Assembly: GCF_001304615.2 (NCBI RefSeq)
Contig: NZ_CP032683.1
Coordinates: forward strand, 1,736,001 to 1,800,000
Direction of reading: 5' to 3'
DNA: 64,000 nucleotides
Origin: Methanosarcina flavescens
Lineage (GTDB): Archaea > Halobacteriota > Methanosarcinia > Methanosarcinales > Methanosarcinaceae
Shown: piece by piece, positions 25,310-34,365 of the stretch
How positions within the stretch are numbered: the first letter of the stretch is position 1
How the letters are laid out: the number at the start of each line of letters is the position of its first letter
The notes under the pieces: generated by a model
What the model was told of the DNA's origin: nothing
The model's database searches: none
Seen by the model: the letters and a program-made list of their open reading frames with translations, nothing else
Program-made: the position numbers and the translations under genes

Positions 25310-27238
25310 TTAATAAGTTATGACCCCAGGGGTGCAGGTCCCTACAAAAACTATTTTCGTCTCCATTGGTGTCTGCTTCCAGCCAGGGGGAGAAAGATAT
25401 TCTACGCTTGTGTCTATTTTTATCGAGCTTTCCGGAAGTCCAAAGTCTTTCATTGAATCCAGGATGAGTTCTTCGCCAACTTTATGTGAATATTCTACTG
25501 CCATTCGATATTGCTCGAATTTTTTCCTTCCTGCAGGAGTAAACACCAGGAAATTCTGGTCAGGGTTTTCCATTGAGGATGGCCTGATAATTATCTCAAT
25601 TCTTTTAATTCCTTTTCCTACGAGCGCTCCAACTGCATTTCCTACCCTTGCCTGCTCGGGAACTATAATCTCTGCATCAATGAGAGCCTTAATTTCCTCA
25701 TAATAAGCCTTTACGGGGCCTCCGAGCATGACTATAGGAATATTCAGCTTGTACTGGACAGGCATCTCTTCCTCAAGCAGTTTCTTTATCCCATCTTTTC
25801 CCCTGCCTTCCATGATGAAGGACATCAGGCTGTAAGCCATATTTTTTGCAACCTGCTGCTTTACTTTCTTGCAAAATGCGTGAGTTCCCATTTGAGTGAA
25901 ACGTGAAAGCTTTTTGGCTCCGATCTGAGCAGCTTCTACATCCCATTCGGTATATTCCCCCAGCACATGAAGGGCATCAGTTGGTGTAAAGCCTATAGCC
26001 TGGATCGCTCGCTGCTGAATCAATGAATCGAGAACTGCCGGAGATGGAAACCTCCTCATCTTATTTAAAATCTCATGGATAGAGAGAGGTTCGTCTTTTA
26101 TGTATTCAAGTAATTTCCTCTCGATTTCTGTAGGATTAATGGGATCTGTTCCAGTACTGACAAAGAATTTGGTAGGCTGGATATGCTCATTGAGCATGGT
26201 TCTCAGGGGTACGGGGTTTTTTTCCAGTTTTTCCTTGAAATTAGGGTACTGTACGGCAGCAAAACAGAGAGGCATAACTCTTCTCGGGCCTATCCTGATA
26301 CATTTTTTAAACCACACATGACTATCTCCTCCATTTGCCGAACTCTCTATCTTTATTGCCTTTACGCTGGTTTGCCAGCCTCCCACAACTGCTCCTTTCT
26401 CACAGAGCTTAGGGTTTCCCTTTTTTATTAAGGAAACATCTGTGCTTGTCCCTCCTACATCTATAACGGCGCAGGTATCCAGTCCTGAGAGGTAAGAGGC
26501 TCCCATAACACTTGCTGCGGGACCTGAGAATATGGTTTCAATGGGACGCAGCTTTGCACCTTTTATATCTATAACCGAGCCGTCACATTTCAGCATAAGA
26601 ATTTTTGCATCAAGTTTTCTCTTCTTTACTTCTGCCATGATGGAATGGATAAACTGGTAGGTTATCGGAATTAGTTGGGCGTTTAGAATGGCTGTGGCTG
26701 CCCTTTCGTAAGCTCCAAGCTCCTGGGAAAGCTCGTGCCCACAAACTACAGGATGTCCTGTCAATTTAAGGATTGTCTGTTTAACTTTAAGCTCATGTTC
26801 CGGATTTCTTGTGCTGAAATACGAAGATACCGCAAATGCAGAGACTTTCTTTTTGAGGCTTACTGCAAACTGTTCTACGGCAGTAAGGTCAAGAGGATGC
26901 AGCTCATCTCCGTCGCTGTCATGCCCTCCTCTTACAGTAATACAGTAATCTGCGGGAAGCTCTCTTGGGACGGTATAGTTCCCTACAAGGATCAGACCAA
27001 CAGGATATCCTGTTCTTTCAAGAATAGTATTTGTTGACAGGGTTGTAGAAACCGATACGAGTTTTACTTTTTTAAGGTACTCCGGATTCAGTTTGTCAAT
27101 AGCATTTCGAATTCCGACCATAAGGTCCGGATATGTAGTAGTTGCCTTACTAGTATCTAAAATCCGGCTGTCCGAATCTCTTAAAATTACAGCATCTGTG
27201 TAGGTTCCGCCTGCGTCAATACCCAGACTATATTGCAT
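25310..27238 (-). CDS. Hydantoinase/oxoprolinase (HyuA-like) family protein
   Basis: A 642-residue ASKHA-fold protein resembling hydantoinase/oxoprolinase subunit A. Features are the N-terminal phosphate motif LGIDAGGTYTDAVI, STTLSTNTIL, and the second phosphate motif AVIDVGGTSTDVSLI, followed by GAVVGGWQTSVKAIKIESSANGGDSHVW and a C-terminal domain. Bona fide family enzymes hydrolyse cyclic amides with ATP, but no HyuB partner is seen here. Its position close to mtaCB suggests a role tied to methyltransfer, perhaps ATP-dependent like RamA, which also has an ASKHA core. It follows the larger paralogue by 152 bases on the same strand. Confidence 0.8.
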   Translation of the reverse strand: MQYSLGIDAGGTYTDAVILRDSDSRILDTSKATTTYPDLMVGIRNAIDKLNPEYLKKVKLVSVSTTLSTNTILERTGYPVGLILVGNYTVPRELPADYCITVRGGHDSDGDELHPLDLTAVEQFAVSLKKKVSAFAVSSYFSTRNPEHELKVKQTILKLTGHPVVCGHELSQELGAYERAATAILNAQLIPITYQFIHSIMAEVKKRKLDAKILMLKCDGSVIDIKGAKLRPIETIFSGPAASVMGASYLSGLDTCAVIDVGGTSTDVSLIKKGNPKLCEKGAVVGGWQTSVKAIKIESSANGGDSHVWFKKCIRIGPRRVMPLCFAAVQYPNFKEKLEKNPVPLRTMLNEHIQPTKFFVSTGTDPINPTEIERKLLEYIKDEPLSIHEILNKMRRFPSPAVLDSLIQQRAIQAIGFTPTDALHVLGEYTEWDVEAAQIGAKKLSRFTQMGTHAFCKKVKQQVAKNMAYSLMSFIMEGRGKDGIKKLLEEEMPVQYKLNIPIVMLGGPVKAYYEEIKALIDAEIIVPEQARVGNAVGALVGKGIKRIEIIIRPSSMENPDQNFLVFTPAGRKKFEQYRMAVEYSHKVGEELILDSMKDFGLPESSIKIDTSVEYLSPPGWKQTPMETKIVFVGTCTPGVITY

Positions 27239-27390
27239 ATCAAAACAGCCCCATTTTTAATTTATGTTACGTGATTCATGTCCTTTTTCAGCCGTACACA
27301 TATTTTTATCCGGAATTGTAAAATTATTCCTCAAGATATATATCCCTGCTTATAATATCCAGCTGCATATACCCTGCTCTATCTTGTCCA

Positions 27391-29406
27391 TCAAGCCGAA
27401 ATCGAGGTTTTAGGGGTTCCTATTCCTACGAAAACAAGATTTGTTTCCAGGGGTGCATCAGTCCAGCCGCTTGGCGCCAGGTGTTTTCTGCTTACATCTA
27501 TTCTAATGTTCTCCTTTTGAAGTCCTGCGTTCACCATATAATCCATAACTAGCTGCCTTCCGAGCTTCTCCGCATACTCAACGGCTTCACTATAAACTTC
27601 AAATTTTTTTCTCTCAGAAGGAGAAAAAACAATGAACTCATTTTTCGTTTCATACTGCATGATACCTTCTGCAGAGCACTTCTCATGAGCTTCATAATCA
27701 AAATTTTCAGCTTCAGCTTCGTGGGATATTGGGATCACTTTTGTTTTTATAAGAATCTCCACTCTTTTAATTCCTTTTCCAACAAGGGCTCCAACAGCAT
27801 TGCCTACCTCAGCATACTCGGGAACTATAAAATCAGCATTGATCAGGCTTTTCAGATTCTCAACATATGCCCTTGCAGGTCCTCCGAGAAGCACTATAGG
27901 AATTTCCACACTGAAGCGGGTAAAATTCCTTCCCAGGAGAACTCTGTCAATTTCACTTCTCGGCATTCCTTCTATAAGGTAGGCAATAAGATCCTCGGCA
28001 ATATTACGTGCAACCCTGCGTTTTGCTTCAGTACTGAAAGCCTCAGGGCTCTGCTTCAATATTCTCCCGAGCATGGAAGCTCCGATTGTTGCGGCTTCTA
28101 CATCCCATTCGGTATATTCCCCAAGCACATGCAGGGCGTCGGTCGGTGTGAAGCCTATTGCCTGGATTAACCTTTTTTGGATCAATGAATCCAGTATAGA
28201 CGGAGAAGGACGTTTTTTCAGTGCTACGAGCAAGTCTCCGAAGGAAACAGGTTCTTTTCCGATATGCCTGTAGATTTCCCGCTCTCCTGCCCTCAATTCT
28301 ATAGGTCTGAAGCCTGTTCTGACATAAAACTTCGTTACCTGAATGCTCTCACAGAGATATCCTTTTGCAACCCTGTTACGTTTCAATTTTTCCTTAAAAC
28401 CGGGATATATAACCGAAGCCCGGCAAAGCGGGATCACACGGCGAGGACCAATATAGATGCGGTCGCCTTTTACCCAGACATGGCTGTCTCCGCCAGTTGC
28501 TGAGGTTTCCATACGGATAGCTTTTACACGGGTTTGCCAGCCTCCTACAACTGCACCAGAATTACTGAGTTGAGGAAGCCCGTTCACCATCATAGCTACG
28601 TCCGTGCTCGTGCCACCGACATCGATCATAGCACAGGTATCGAATTTGCTGAGGTAAGACGCGCCTACAAGGCTTGCAGCAGGTCCAGAGAATATGGTTT
28701 CGATAGGTTTTTCCAGGGCTTCTTCTATTCCCACAACTGAGCCGTCGCATTTCAGCATAAGCATATTCGCATTAATACCTCTGATCTCAAATTCCTTGAT
28801 TATTGCCTGGATAAACTTATGAGTAATAGGAATTAGCTGTGCGTTAAGAAATGCAGTTATAGCTCTTTCGTAGGCTCCAAGATCCTGGGAAAGTTCGTGC
28901 CCGCAAACTACAGGATGTCCTGTAAGATCCTTTACGGCTTTTTTGACAGCAAGCTCATGTTCAGGGTTGCGGTTGCTGAAATATGAAGAAACCGCAAAAG
29001 CCGAAACTTTTTCTTTTACCCTGAGAGCAAATTCTTCTACAGAATCGAGGTCAAGAGCCTTCAGTTCCTCTCCGTCACTATTATGCCCTCCGGAGACCGC
29101 CACCCAGTAGTCTGTAGGAAGCTTCTCAGGAATTACATAGTCTCCTACCATAATCAGCCCTACAGGAAAGCCCGTACCTTCCAAAATAGTGTTTGTAGAA
29201 AGGGTTGTAGATACGGATACAAGTTTAATGTCCTTTAGATACTCAGGATTCAGCATGTCAATAGCATTTTTCATTCCAGGGAGAGGATCGGGATAGGTAG
29301 TAAGTGCTTTACTGGATTCGACCACAGATCCGTCCGAATCTCTAACGATAACGGCATCAGTATAAGTGCCCCCTGCATCGATTCCAAGACTGAAGTGCAT
29401 TTTCAA
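27391..29406 (-). CDS. Hydantoinase/oxoprolinase (HyuA-like) family protein, paralogue
   Basis: A 671-residue paralogue of the following gene; the two align along almost their whole length, for example LGIDAGGTYTDAVIVRDSDG and CAMIDVGGTSTDVAMM, with conserved AFAVSSYFSNRNPEHEL and GFTPTDALHVLGEYTEWDVEAA. It differs by about 25 extra residues near 570-600 (IPISHEAEAENFDYEAHEKCSAEG). The duplication must be old, since the neighbours' DNA has diverged. The start ATG at 29406 is preceded by AAAAGAGG. Substrate is unknown; the tandem arrangement suggests a hetero-oligomer or functional divergence. Confidence 0.8.
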   Translation of the reverse strand: MKMHFSLGIDAGGTYTDAVIVRDSDGSVVESSKALTTYPDPLPGMKNAIDMLNPEYLKDIKLVSVSTTLSTNTILEGTGFPVGLIMVGDYVIPEKLPTDYWVAVSGGHNSDGEELKALDLDSVEEFALRVKEKVSAFAVSSYFSNRNPEHELAVKKAVKDLTGHPVVCGHELSQDLGAYERAITAFLNAQLIPITHKFIQAIIKEFEIRGINANMLMLKCDGSVVGIEEALEKPIETIFSGPAASLVGASYLSKFDTCAMIDVGGTSTDVAMMVNGLPQLSNSGAVVGGWQTRVKAIRMETSATGGDSHVWVKGDRIYIGPRRVIPLCRASVIYPGFKEKLKRNRVAKGYLCESIQVTKFYVRTGFRPIELRAGEREIYRHIGKEPVSFGDLLVALKKRPSPSILDSLIQKRLIQAIGFTPTDALHVLGEYTEWDVEAATIGASMLGRILKQSPEAFSTEAKRRVARNIAEDLIAYLIEGMPRSEIDRVLLGRNFTRFSVEIPIVLLGGPARAYVENLKSLINADFIVPEYAEVGNAVGALVGKGIKRVEILIKTKVIPISHEAEAENFDYEAHEKCSAEGIMQYETKNEFIVFSPSERKKFEVYSEAVEYAEKLGRQLVMDYMVNAGLQKENIRIDVSRKHLAPSGWTDAPLETNLVFVGIGTPKTSISA

Positions 29407-29645
29407 CCTCTTTTACGAGTTATATGAGATTTCCTAGAGTTTGAGAATGTTTGAAACCAGGATAATTAATCTCATCTTGGTAATTTATGAAATTCAGATT
29501 CTTCTGATCCAGCCTGTTAAACCTGTTATTACATAAAGTCTTGATAGCTGTTAAATCTTGCAATAGAGGAATGGGTAGTTGCCAGGCTTAAAGGCTATAT
29601 ATTACTTTCTGAATTTTCGGTTTTCATATCTGGGTTTTTGCATCA

Positions 29646-29936
29646 TTATTGCCGTATTATTATTTTATTTTTTCTATATTTTATCTTGTAACATAAATTT
29701 ATTTTTTTATTCTCTCCCTTCAGAGGTCTGCTTGCGATAGAAAAATCCAGGAGTCTTATATATTTATTGATAAATTCTAACAAGGAACAGGTTGTATCGG
29801 CAAGAAGCAAAGCGCTGTTTGTCGAAAGCTCGGAGAGCAGTTTACAAAGAGTGAACCCAGGCTCAAAACAAGCTTTGTATAAAGCTCTGTGTAATAATAC
29901 ATTTTCCATCTCTTTGAATTTTTCATCCACTCTCAT
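29646..29936 (-). CDS. Small hypothetical protein, doubtful
   Basis: A 96-codon frame (MRVDEKFKEMENVLLHRALYKACFEPGFTLCKLLSELSTNSALLLADTTCSLLEF...). The first two thirds look protein-like and mainly helical, while the last 25 residues are Lys/Ile/Asn-rich as expected of AT-rich spacer translated by chance. The upstream GTGGAT is only a weak ribosome site. I recognise no family. It may be a small gene, a remnant or chance. Confidence 0.25.
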   Translation of the reverse strand: MRVDEKFKEMENVLLHRALYKACFEPGFTLCKLLSELSTNSALLLADTTCSLLEFINKYIRLLDFSIASRPLKGENKKINLCYKIKYRKNKIIIRQ

Positions 29937-30032
29937 TTGAAATCCACTATTAATTGGTTTTTATAGTCTTCTTTTGTAAAACGGACCTTTCTTCAGGCAA
30001 ATAAAAACAAAAAAAATCTTTAAAAATTAAAC

Positions 30033-30251
30033 AGACCCTCGAATGCCTGTATTTTCTCTTAACGCGGTCATACAAAGGAGTTTAGCCATTCAGACAGCAG
30101 TATTCTGGAGGACTGAAAACACCGATCTGAAGTCCGTGCTTGCCTGAAAGTTTATCCTGATTGCTTCTTCGGTTTTTTCCTGCTATTTTTATGGGTTTCA
30201 TACAGATTTCGAGGTTGGCGCAGGTTCTTTTCCCCAGGTGTTCGAGGGTCT
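30033..30251. repeat. 219-bp segment bounded by 17-bp inverted repeats
   Basis: AGACCCTCGAATGCCTG (30033-30049) and CAGGTGTTCGAGGGTCT (30235-30251) match in inverted orientation at 15 of 17 positions. No frame or target-site duplication is visible. Next to it is a 14-bp direct tandem repeat, GGGTCTTATTTATT, at 30246-30259 and 30260-30273. A small miniature-transposon-like element or an RNA stem are possible. Confidence 0.4.
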
Positions 30252-30297
30252 TATTTATTGGGTCTTATTTATTATTAGTAAATGCTGATTACTTATC

Positions 30298-30882
30298 TTA
30301 GAGCGGGATTACAGTTTTTCCGTGGATCTCGTTCATTACCGTGCCCACAGCTATATACAGGGCCCCAAGACCCATAACAAGTCCTACATAACCAGCTACT
30401 ACAAGCAACCCTGCACTTCCGGTTGCATTTACAACAGCCAGCAACATGAATAATAAAAATAACGTAACAAACACAAACTGAAGAGCACGGATTCCGATTT
30501 TCATAGTAACTAACAGCATAACAAAGGTATAAACGCCCCAGATAAAGAGATACGCAGCCATAGCAGTTCCGGAGGAGGCATCAGCCCAGCCGATTGCAGG
30601 CATAATAAGCAATCCTGCCAGCGAGAACCAGAATAGGCCGAAAGCTGAGAATGCAGTCCCTGCAAAAATATCTCCTTTTTTCCAGGACATAATTCCTGCA
30701 AATACCTGAGCAAACCCACCCAGAAATATTGCCATGGAGACAATCATTGATTCTACGGGGTATATCCCTATGTAGCTCAGACTCAACAGAATTGCGGCAA
30801 GTCCAAGGCCAGTAAAACCAAGGGGAGCAGCATTTGCAGTCTTGTCAACTATTATGGTAGCAGTTCCTACGTTTTCACTCAT
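30298..30882 (-). CDS. AceP/SatP (GPR1/FUN34/YaaH) family membrane protein
   Basis: A six-helix membrane protein of about 194 residues of the acetate-uptake (AceTr) family, recognised by NAAPLGFTGLGLAAILLSL at the N-terminus and AYLFIWGVYTFVMLLVTMKIG. Family members move acetate, succinate or similar small acids. The start is the ATG at 30882 with GGTGG upstream; a TTG five codons earlier is less likely. It is 56 bases after mtaB on the same strand and probably the last gene of the mtaCB transcript. A link with methanol use is known from gene order only; the real substrate here is unclear. Confidence 0.85.
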   Translation of the reverse strand: MSENVGTATIIVDKTANAAPLGFTGLGLAAILLSLSYIGIYPVESMIVSMAIFLGGFAQVFAGIMSWKKGDIFAGTAFSAFGLFWFSLAGLLIMPAIGWADASSGTAMAAYLFIWGVYTFVMLLVTMKIGIRALQFVFVTLFLLFMLLAVVNATGSAGLLVVAGYVGLVMGLGALYIAVGTVMNEIHGKTVIPL

Positions 30883-30938
30883 TGTTCCACCTGACAAAGC
30901 CTTTTTTCCAAAAAATCGAAAAAAAAGAAGTTTAGGGC

Positions 30939-32324
30939 TTAGAGCCCATAGTTTTCGGATTTGAAAACTGCAACTTCCTGTTTGAACTTGGTCAGATTGT
31001 CGCTCATGAACTTGTCAGCATCATCGGTGAGGGCCTCGAGATCAGCCTTAACCTTTGCAAGTGCATTGGTCTCGAATCTTGTGAGTTTGAGCTTGCCAGA
31101 GTTGACACCCTCTTCAATGATATTGCAACATTCGATTGCAGCGTTCCTTGATCTGAGATAGTTGTTCTCTCCATCCTTTGCGATTGCCTGTCCGATCTTG
31201 TAGGCGTTGTCGTATGCAAGCACATAGCCCTGTGGATCTCTGTACTTGTCAGAGAGCACGAGAATGTCCCTGAGGTCCTTTGCCTTTCCAGTTTTAAGGG
31301 CAACATTCATCATGGAACAGTCGTATGCCAGGGTCTCGGACCAGCACTGGACAGTCGTACCACCAAACTCACCGTGGTATTCAACGGACTCGTTGGACCA
31401 GAGGTCACAGCACTGCATAACCAGGTTACCCATGAGGTCAGAGTGAGCACAGGTTGAGGTCTTACCTTCCTGAGTGATCGGGACACCTGCAATGGCCTTT
31501 ATGATAGTATTCTCGTAACCACAATCCTTTCCGGGTCCTATTGCACCGGCTTCGTATGCACAGAGGGATCTTGCTGCTGAGATTGCCCTTGCAACGATTG
31601 CAGTCGTGTGGGCAAGGTTCTTGTCAAGCAGACCACCTGCAATAAACATTGCTGTGTTTGCCTGGGCACAGTCAGTGTCACCGGCTGCTACGGTGCCAGT
31701 CTTCCTTGCTACTGCTGCAATGTCGGACCAGATCATTTCCATGTCCATGCTACCGAGCACGCCGATGCCGAAGAGAATACCTGCAGTGTCGTTTCTCAGG
31801 ATAGAATAGTCGAAGACTTCCTTACCACCCATGCTCTCTACAGAAAGCAGGTCTGCACCATTTGTGGCAACTTGCTCAAAAGCTTCCATAAAGACGCTGT
31901 ACTTGTCTCCCCTGAGCTGGAGGTAGTCACGGTCTTCACGAATGTCACCTATTGTGTGGCGGAGTGCGCATTTTATGCCGTACTCGTCATGGTATTCTTC
32001 CATGATTGTCTTCTGGGCATGTGCAACAGCTCCTCCCCAATCAGGGTTGTTTGACATCTGCTGAACGTGTTCGGTTTCAAGCACTACAGAGGGAGCTCCG
32101 ATCTGAACCATCCTTGCCATAATGTCGGTGGTGATCCTTTCATACTCTTTTACGAGTTTGTCTTTAGATGCACCGGCTCCAGGTCTTGGGGCATAGTTAA
32201 CTTCGGGGGATGTGTATCCTCCACCAATCTCAAGGCCGAGACCTGCTTTTACAGGGAATTTTGACTGCCCGAAAATCAGATCATCTGCATTAGCATAAGC
32301 CATCGAAGTGTATTTTTTTACCAT
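30939..32324 (-). CDS. mtaB: Methanol:corrinoid methyltransferase MtaB
   Basis: MtaB transfers the methyl group of methanol to the cobalt of MtaC. The 461-residue sequence is a close match to Methanosarcina MtaB (MVKKYTSMAYANADDLIFGQSKFPV...). The zinc ligands known for the family are visible as Glu in ESMGGKEVFDY, Cys in GDTDCAQANTAMF and Cys in IGPGKDCGYEN. It lies 13 bases after mtaC with a GGAGGGAGC ribosome site, in the same operon. Methanosarcina have several mtaCB copies with different expression; I cannot name which isozyme this is. Confidence 0.97.
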   Translation of the reverse strand: MVKKYTSMAYANADDLIFGQSKFPVKAGLGLEIGGGYTSPEVNYAPRPGAGASKDKLVKEYERITTDIMARMVQIGAPSVVLETEHVQQMSNNPDWGGAVAHAQKTIMEEYHDEYGIKCALRHTIGDIREDRDYLQLRGDKYSVFMEAFEQVATNGADLLSVESMGGKEVFDYSILRNDTAGILFGIGVLGSMDMEMIWSDIAAVARKTGTVAAGDTDCAQANTAMFIAGGLLDKNLAHTTAIVARAISAARSLCAYEAGAIGPGKDCGYENTIIKAIAGVPITQEGKTSTCAHSDLMGNLVMQCCDLWSNESVEYHGEFGGTTVQCWSETLAYDCSMMNVALKTGKAKDLRDILVLSDKYRDPQGYVLAYDNAYKIGQAIAKDGENNYLRSRNAAIECCNIIEEGVNSGKLKLTRFETNALAKVKADLEALTDDADKFMSDNLTKFKQEVAVFKSENYGL

Positions 32325-32337
32325 TTTTGCTCCCTCC

Positions 32338-33114
32338 TCAGTGTTTGTGGAATTCCTCTCTTAATGCTGTGATATCTGTAGTACCTGCAACAATCGCATC
32401 AGCAATCTTGGGGGCGTCTGCAGCTTCTTCACCATAAACTCCAAGTTCATACTGAGACACGAAGTCCTGGTTCACAGCACCGCCACCGCATGCGAATGGA
32501 ATCTTTATTCCCTTTTCAAGGAGTTTATCGTTAACTTCCTTGAATGCATACATGGTGGTGGTCATGAGGGCAGTACCTGTGAGCATTATTGGCTTCTCTT
32601 TCTCGACTGCAGCGATTACTTCGTCTACAGGGACATCTCTTCCGAGGTCAACTACCTCGTAGCCGTTTGCTCTCAGGAGGGCAGCGACAATGTTCTTTCC
32701 AATGTCATGGACGTCACCTTCTGCAACATGGCAGACAACCTTACCTTTTGGCTCGGGAACTTCGGTGGTCTGGCTCTTACAGAATTCGATACCTTCAAGC
32801 ATTGCATCTGCAGACATCATAACGTTCGGGAGGAAAATGATACCATCATCGTAGAGCTGGGTTACAACTCCCATGCCTACCATGAGGGCATCGTCAATAA
32901 GGTCGATTGGCTTCTTGCCTGCATCGATTGCGGCCTGGAGACCCTCGATAACGTCATCTTCTTCTCCTTCAAAGATGGCTTTTGCAATCGGGTAGATGAG
33001 TTCATCCCTGGGGTAAAGCTCTTCTGCGGCTTCGTCAGGTGTCATTTCCTTTTCGAGGGCGACGTTGTAACGTACTAATATGCCATCGATATCTTCCAGT
33101 TTCAAATCCAACAT
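32338..33114 (-). CDS. mtaC: Methanol corrinoid protein MtaC
   Basis: Corrinoid carrier that is methylated by MtaB and demethylated by MtaA. The N-terminal helical cap (residues 1-110) is followed by the B12-binding domain with DVHDIGKNIVAALLRANGYEVVDLGRDVP, whose His (DxHxxG) is the lower cobalt ligand, and by LTGTALMTTTMYAFKEV and PFACGGGAVNQDFV. It has 258 residues, as expected. The ATG at 33114 has GGAGGTTAAAAT upstream. It is the first gene of mtaC-mtaB-AceP, and more than 1 kb of non-coding DNA precedes it. Confidence 0.97.
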   Translation of the reverse strand: MLDLKLEDIDGILVRYNVALEKEMTPDEAAEELYPRDELIYPIAKAIFEGEEDDVIEGLQAAIDAGKKPIDLIDDALMVGMGVVTQLYDDGIIFLPNVMMSADAMLEGIEFCKSQTTEVPEPKGKVVCHVAEGDVHDIGKNIVAALLRANGYEVVDLGRDVPVDEVIAAVEKEKPIMLTGTALMTTTMYAFKEVNDKLLEKGIKIPFACGGGAVNQDFVSQYELGVYGEEAADAPKIADAIVAGTTDITALREEFHKH

Positions 33115-34365
33115 ATTTTAACCTCCATTTAGCTAAAAGGTCTCGGATTGCTCAGATCCTTAACCTGCAAATACATCCCTATGAAGTTCTCAAACCTTTT
33201 TAGCCGAAAACTTCTTGAATACAATGTCAATGAATTCGAAACCTCCAAGATCGAATTCCTTCCATTGAGGGGTTGGGTAATCTTTTGGTGGTGTACTGGC
33301 TATTCAGCAAGCTGAATTTCAGTCCTTTTTCTCGCTTTCAAGCTATTTTAAAGGGGTTTTTTAGTTTCCAGGTTCACAGACCTTCAATCTTCTGTTCCCT
33401 GGTTTAAGGGACCTTTTTCCAGTTAATTCAGATAGGTGTACTCCCTTTTATTATTCAGGGATGCACTTGCAGATCACAGTTGGATTTAATTGCATATACC
33501 TTCACCGATGCTAATTTTTGAAAAGCTGTAATTTTATAATTCTCATTTCAATTTTCTCTGCAAATGATTTTATAAAAAACAAGATTTTTTTTGTCCCCGT
33601 TGATCTAAACAATGGAATCAAAATTTACAGGGCAATTATTCCTTTATCAGGGAAATTCTTTATTGCAGAGGGTGAAGATATGGAGATTGTTATTTTGAGC
33701 GCTGGAGGTTATCAAGTAGATTTGAATTTATTGGTAATTTGAAACAGGCAAAAATAAGGTGGTCAAAGCATAGTTTTGAAAGCATACAAATGAAATTGAT
33801 ATTCTCTCCAGTTCCCCCAAAGATAACCTGATTTTCTGGTTTCTGCAGAAAATACATCAGAGCTTCTAAAATTTGGATCTTTTGATTATTCTGGGGCTTA
33901 ATAACTTTGAGCTTTTTGCCGTTTTTCAATCTTTTTTTAAACAGAAGTTGAACATTTCCCTCAAAGGTTATTCTGGTTCTGTCTCCAATTTTTTAAGCAG
34001 ACTTCTATTGATCTATGTGATGTCCTGCTGTTAACCCAGAGCCAGATTCTTCATAATGTCTGAAAGGTTACTTTTCTCTCGATCTGAGGGTCGTCTTCCG
34101 GACGAAAACCGATGACTATTTTATAGTATATAAGGTTTTTGTGTGACAGGATACGACTGCCCCTGAACCGAAAACTTGTTTCCTTCGCAATTGTCGTACT
34201 TAAAAAGCTGCTGCCACCTGGCTATATAGCCTGACCTGCTTTTTCTGCTTTATGGTATAAAGGTTGCTCAAGAAAACCAGTTAAAACTATGGCAATCAGT
34301 TAAAATTACAAAGATTAGTTATACTATAAAAACAATTAAAAAAGGACGTGAGGAAATATTAACTT
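33115..34365 (-). promoter_or_regulatory. Promoter and long leader region of mtaCB
   Basis: The best minus-strand TATA element is CCTTATATAC at about 34125-34136. If it is the promoter, transcription starts near 34108 and the mtaC leader is close to 1 kb. Just beyond the expected start, on the plus strand GGTCGTC (34089-34095) and GGACGAAAACC can fold into a hairpin. The leader region is AT-rich with no supported gene; a 79-codon minus frame at 33690-33929 was rejected. The part above 34140 is the 3' region of the CobW-type gene. Confidence 0.45.

Larger units (their letters stand above)
29407..30297. other. 890-base spacer downstream of the mtaCB-AceP operon
   Basis: Contains the doubtful small frame at 29646-29936 and the inverted-repeat segment at 30033-30251. 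The rest is AT-rich, including the promoter region for the HyuA-like gene just above 29406. Nothing else is supported. Confidence 0.3.

Noticed and set aside
25310-27238. Annotation as a functional hydantoinase or 5-oxoprolinase
   Set aside because: No HyuB partner is present and the context is methanol metabolism; only the family name is supported.
33690-33929. 79-codon minus-strand frame in the mtaC upstream region
   Set aside because: No family, weak start, and inside the presumed untranslated leader.
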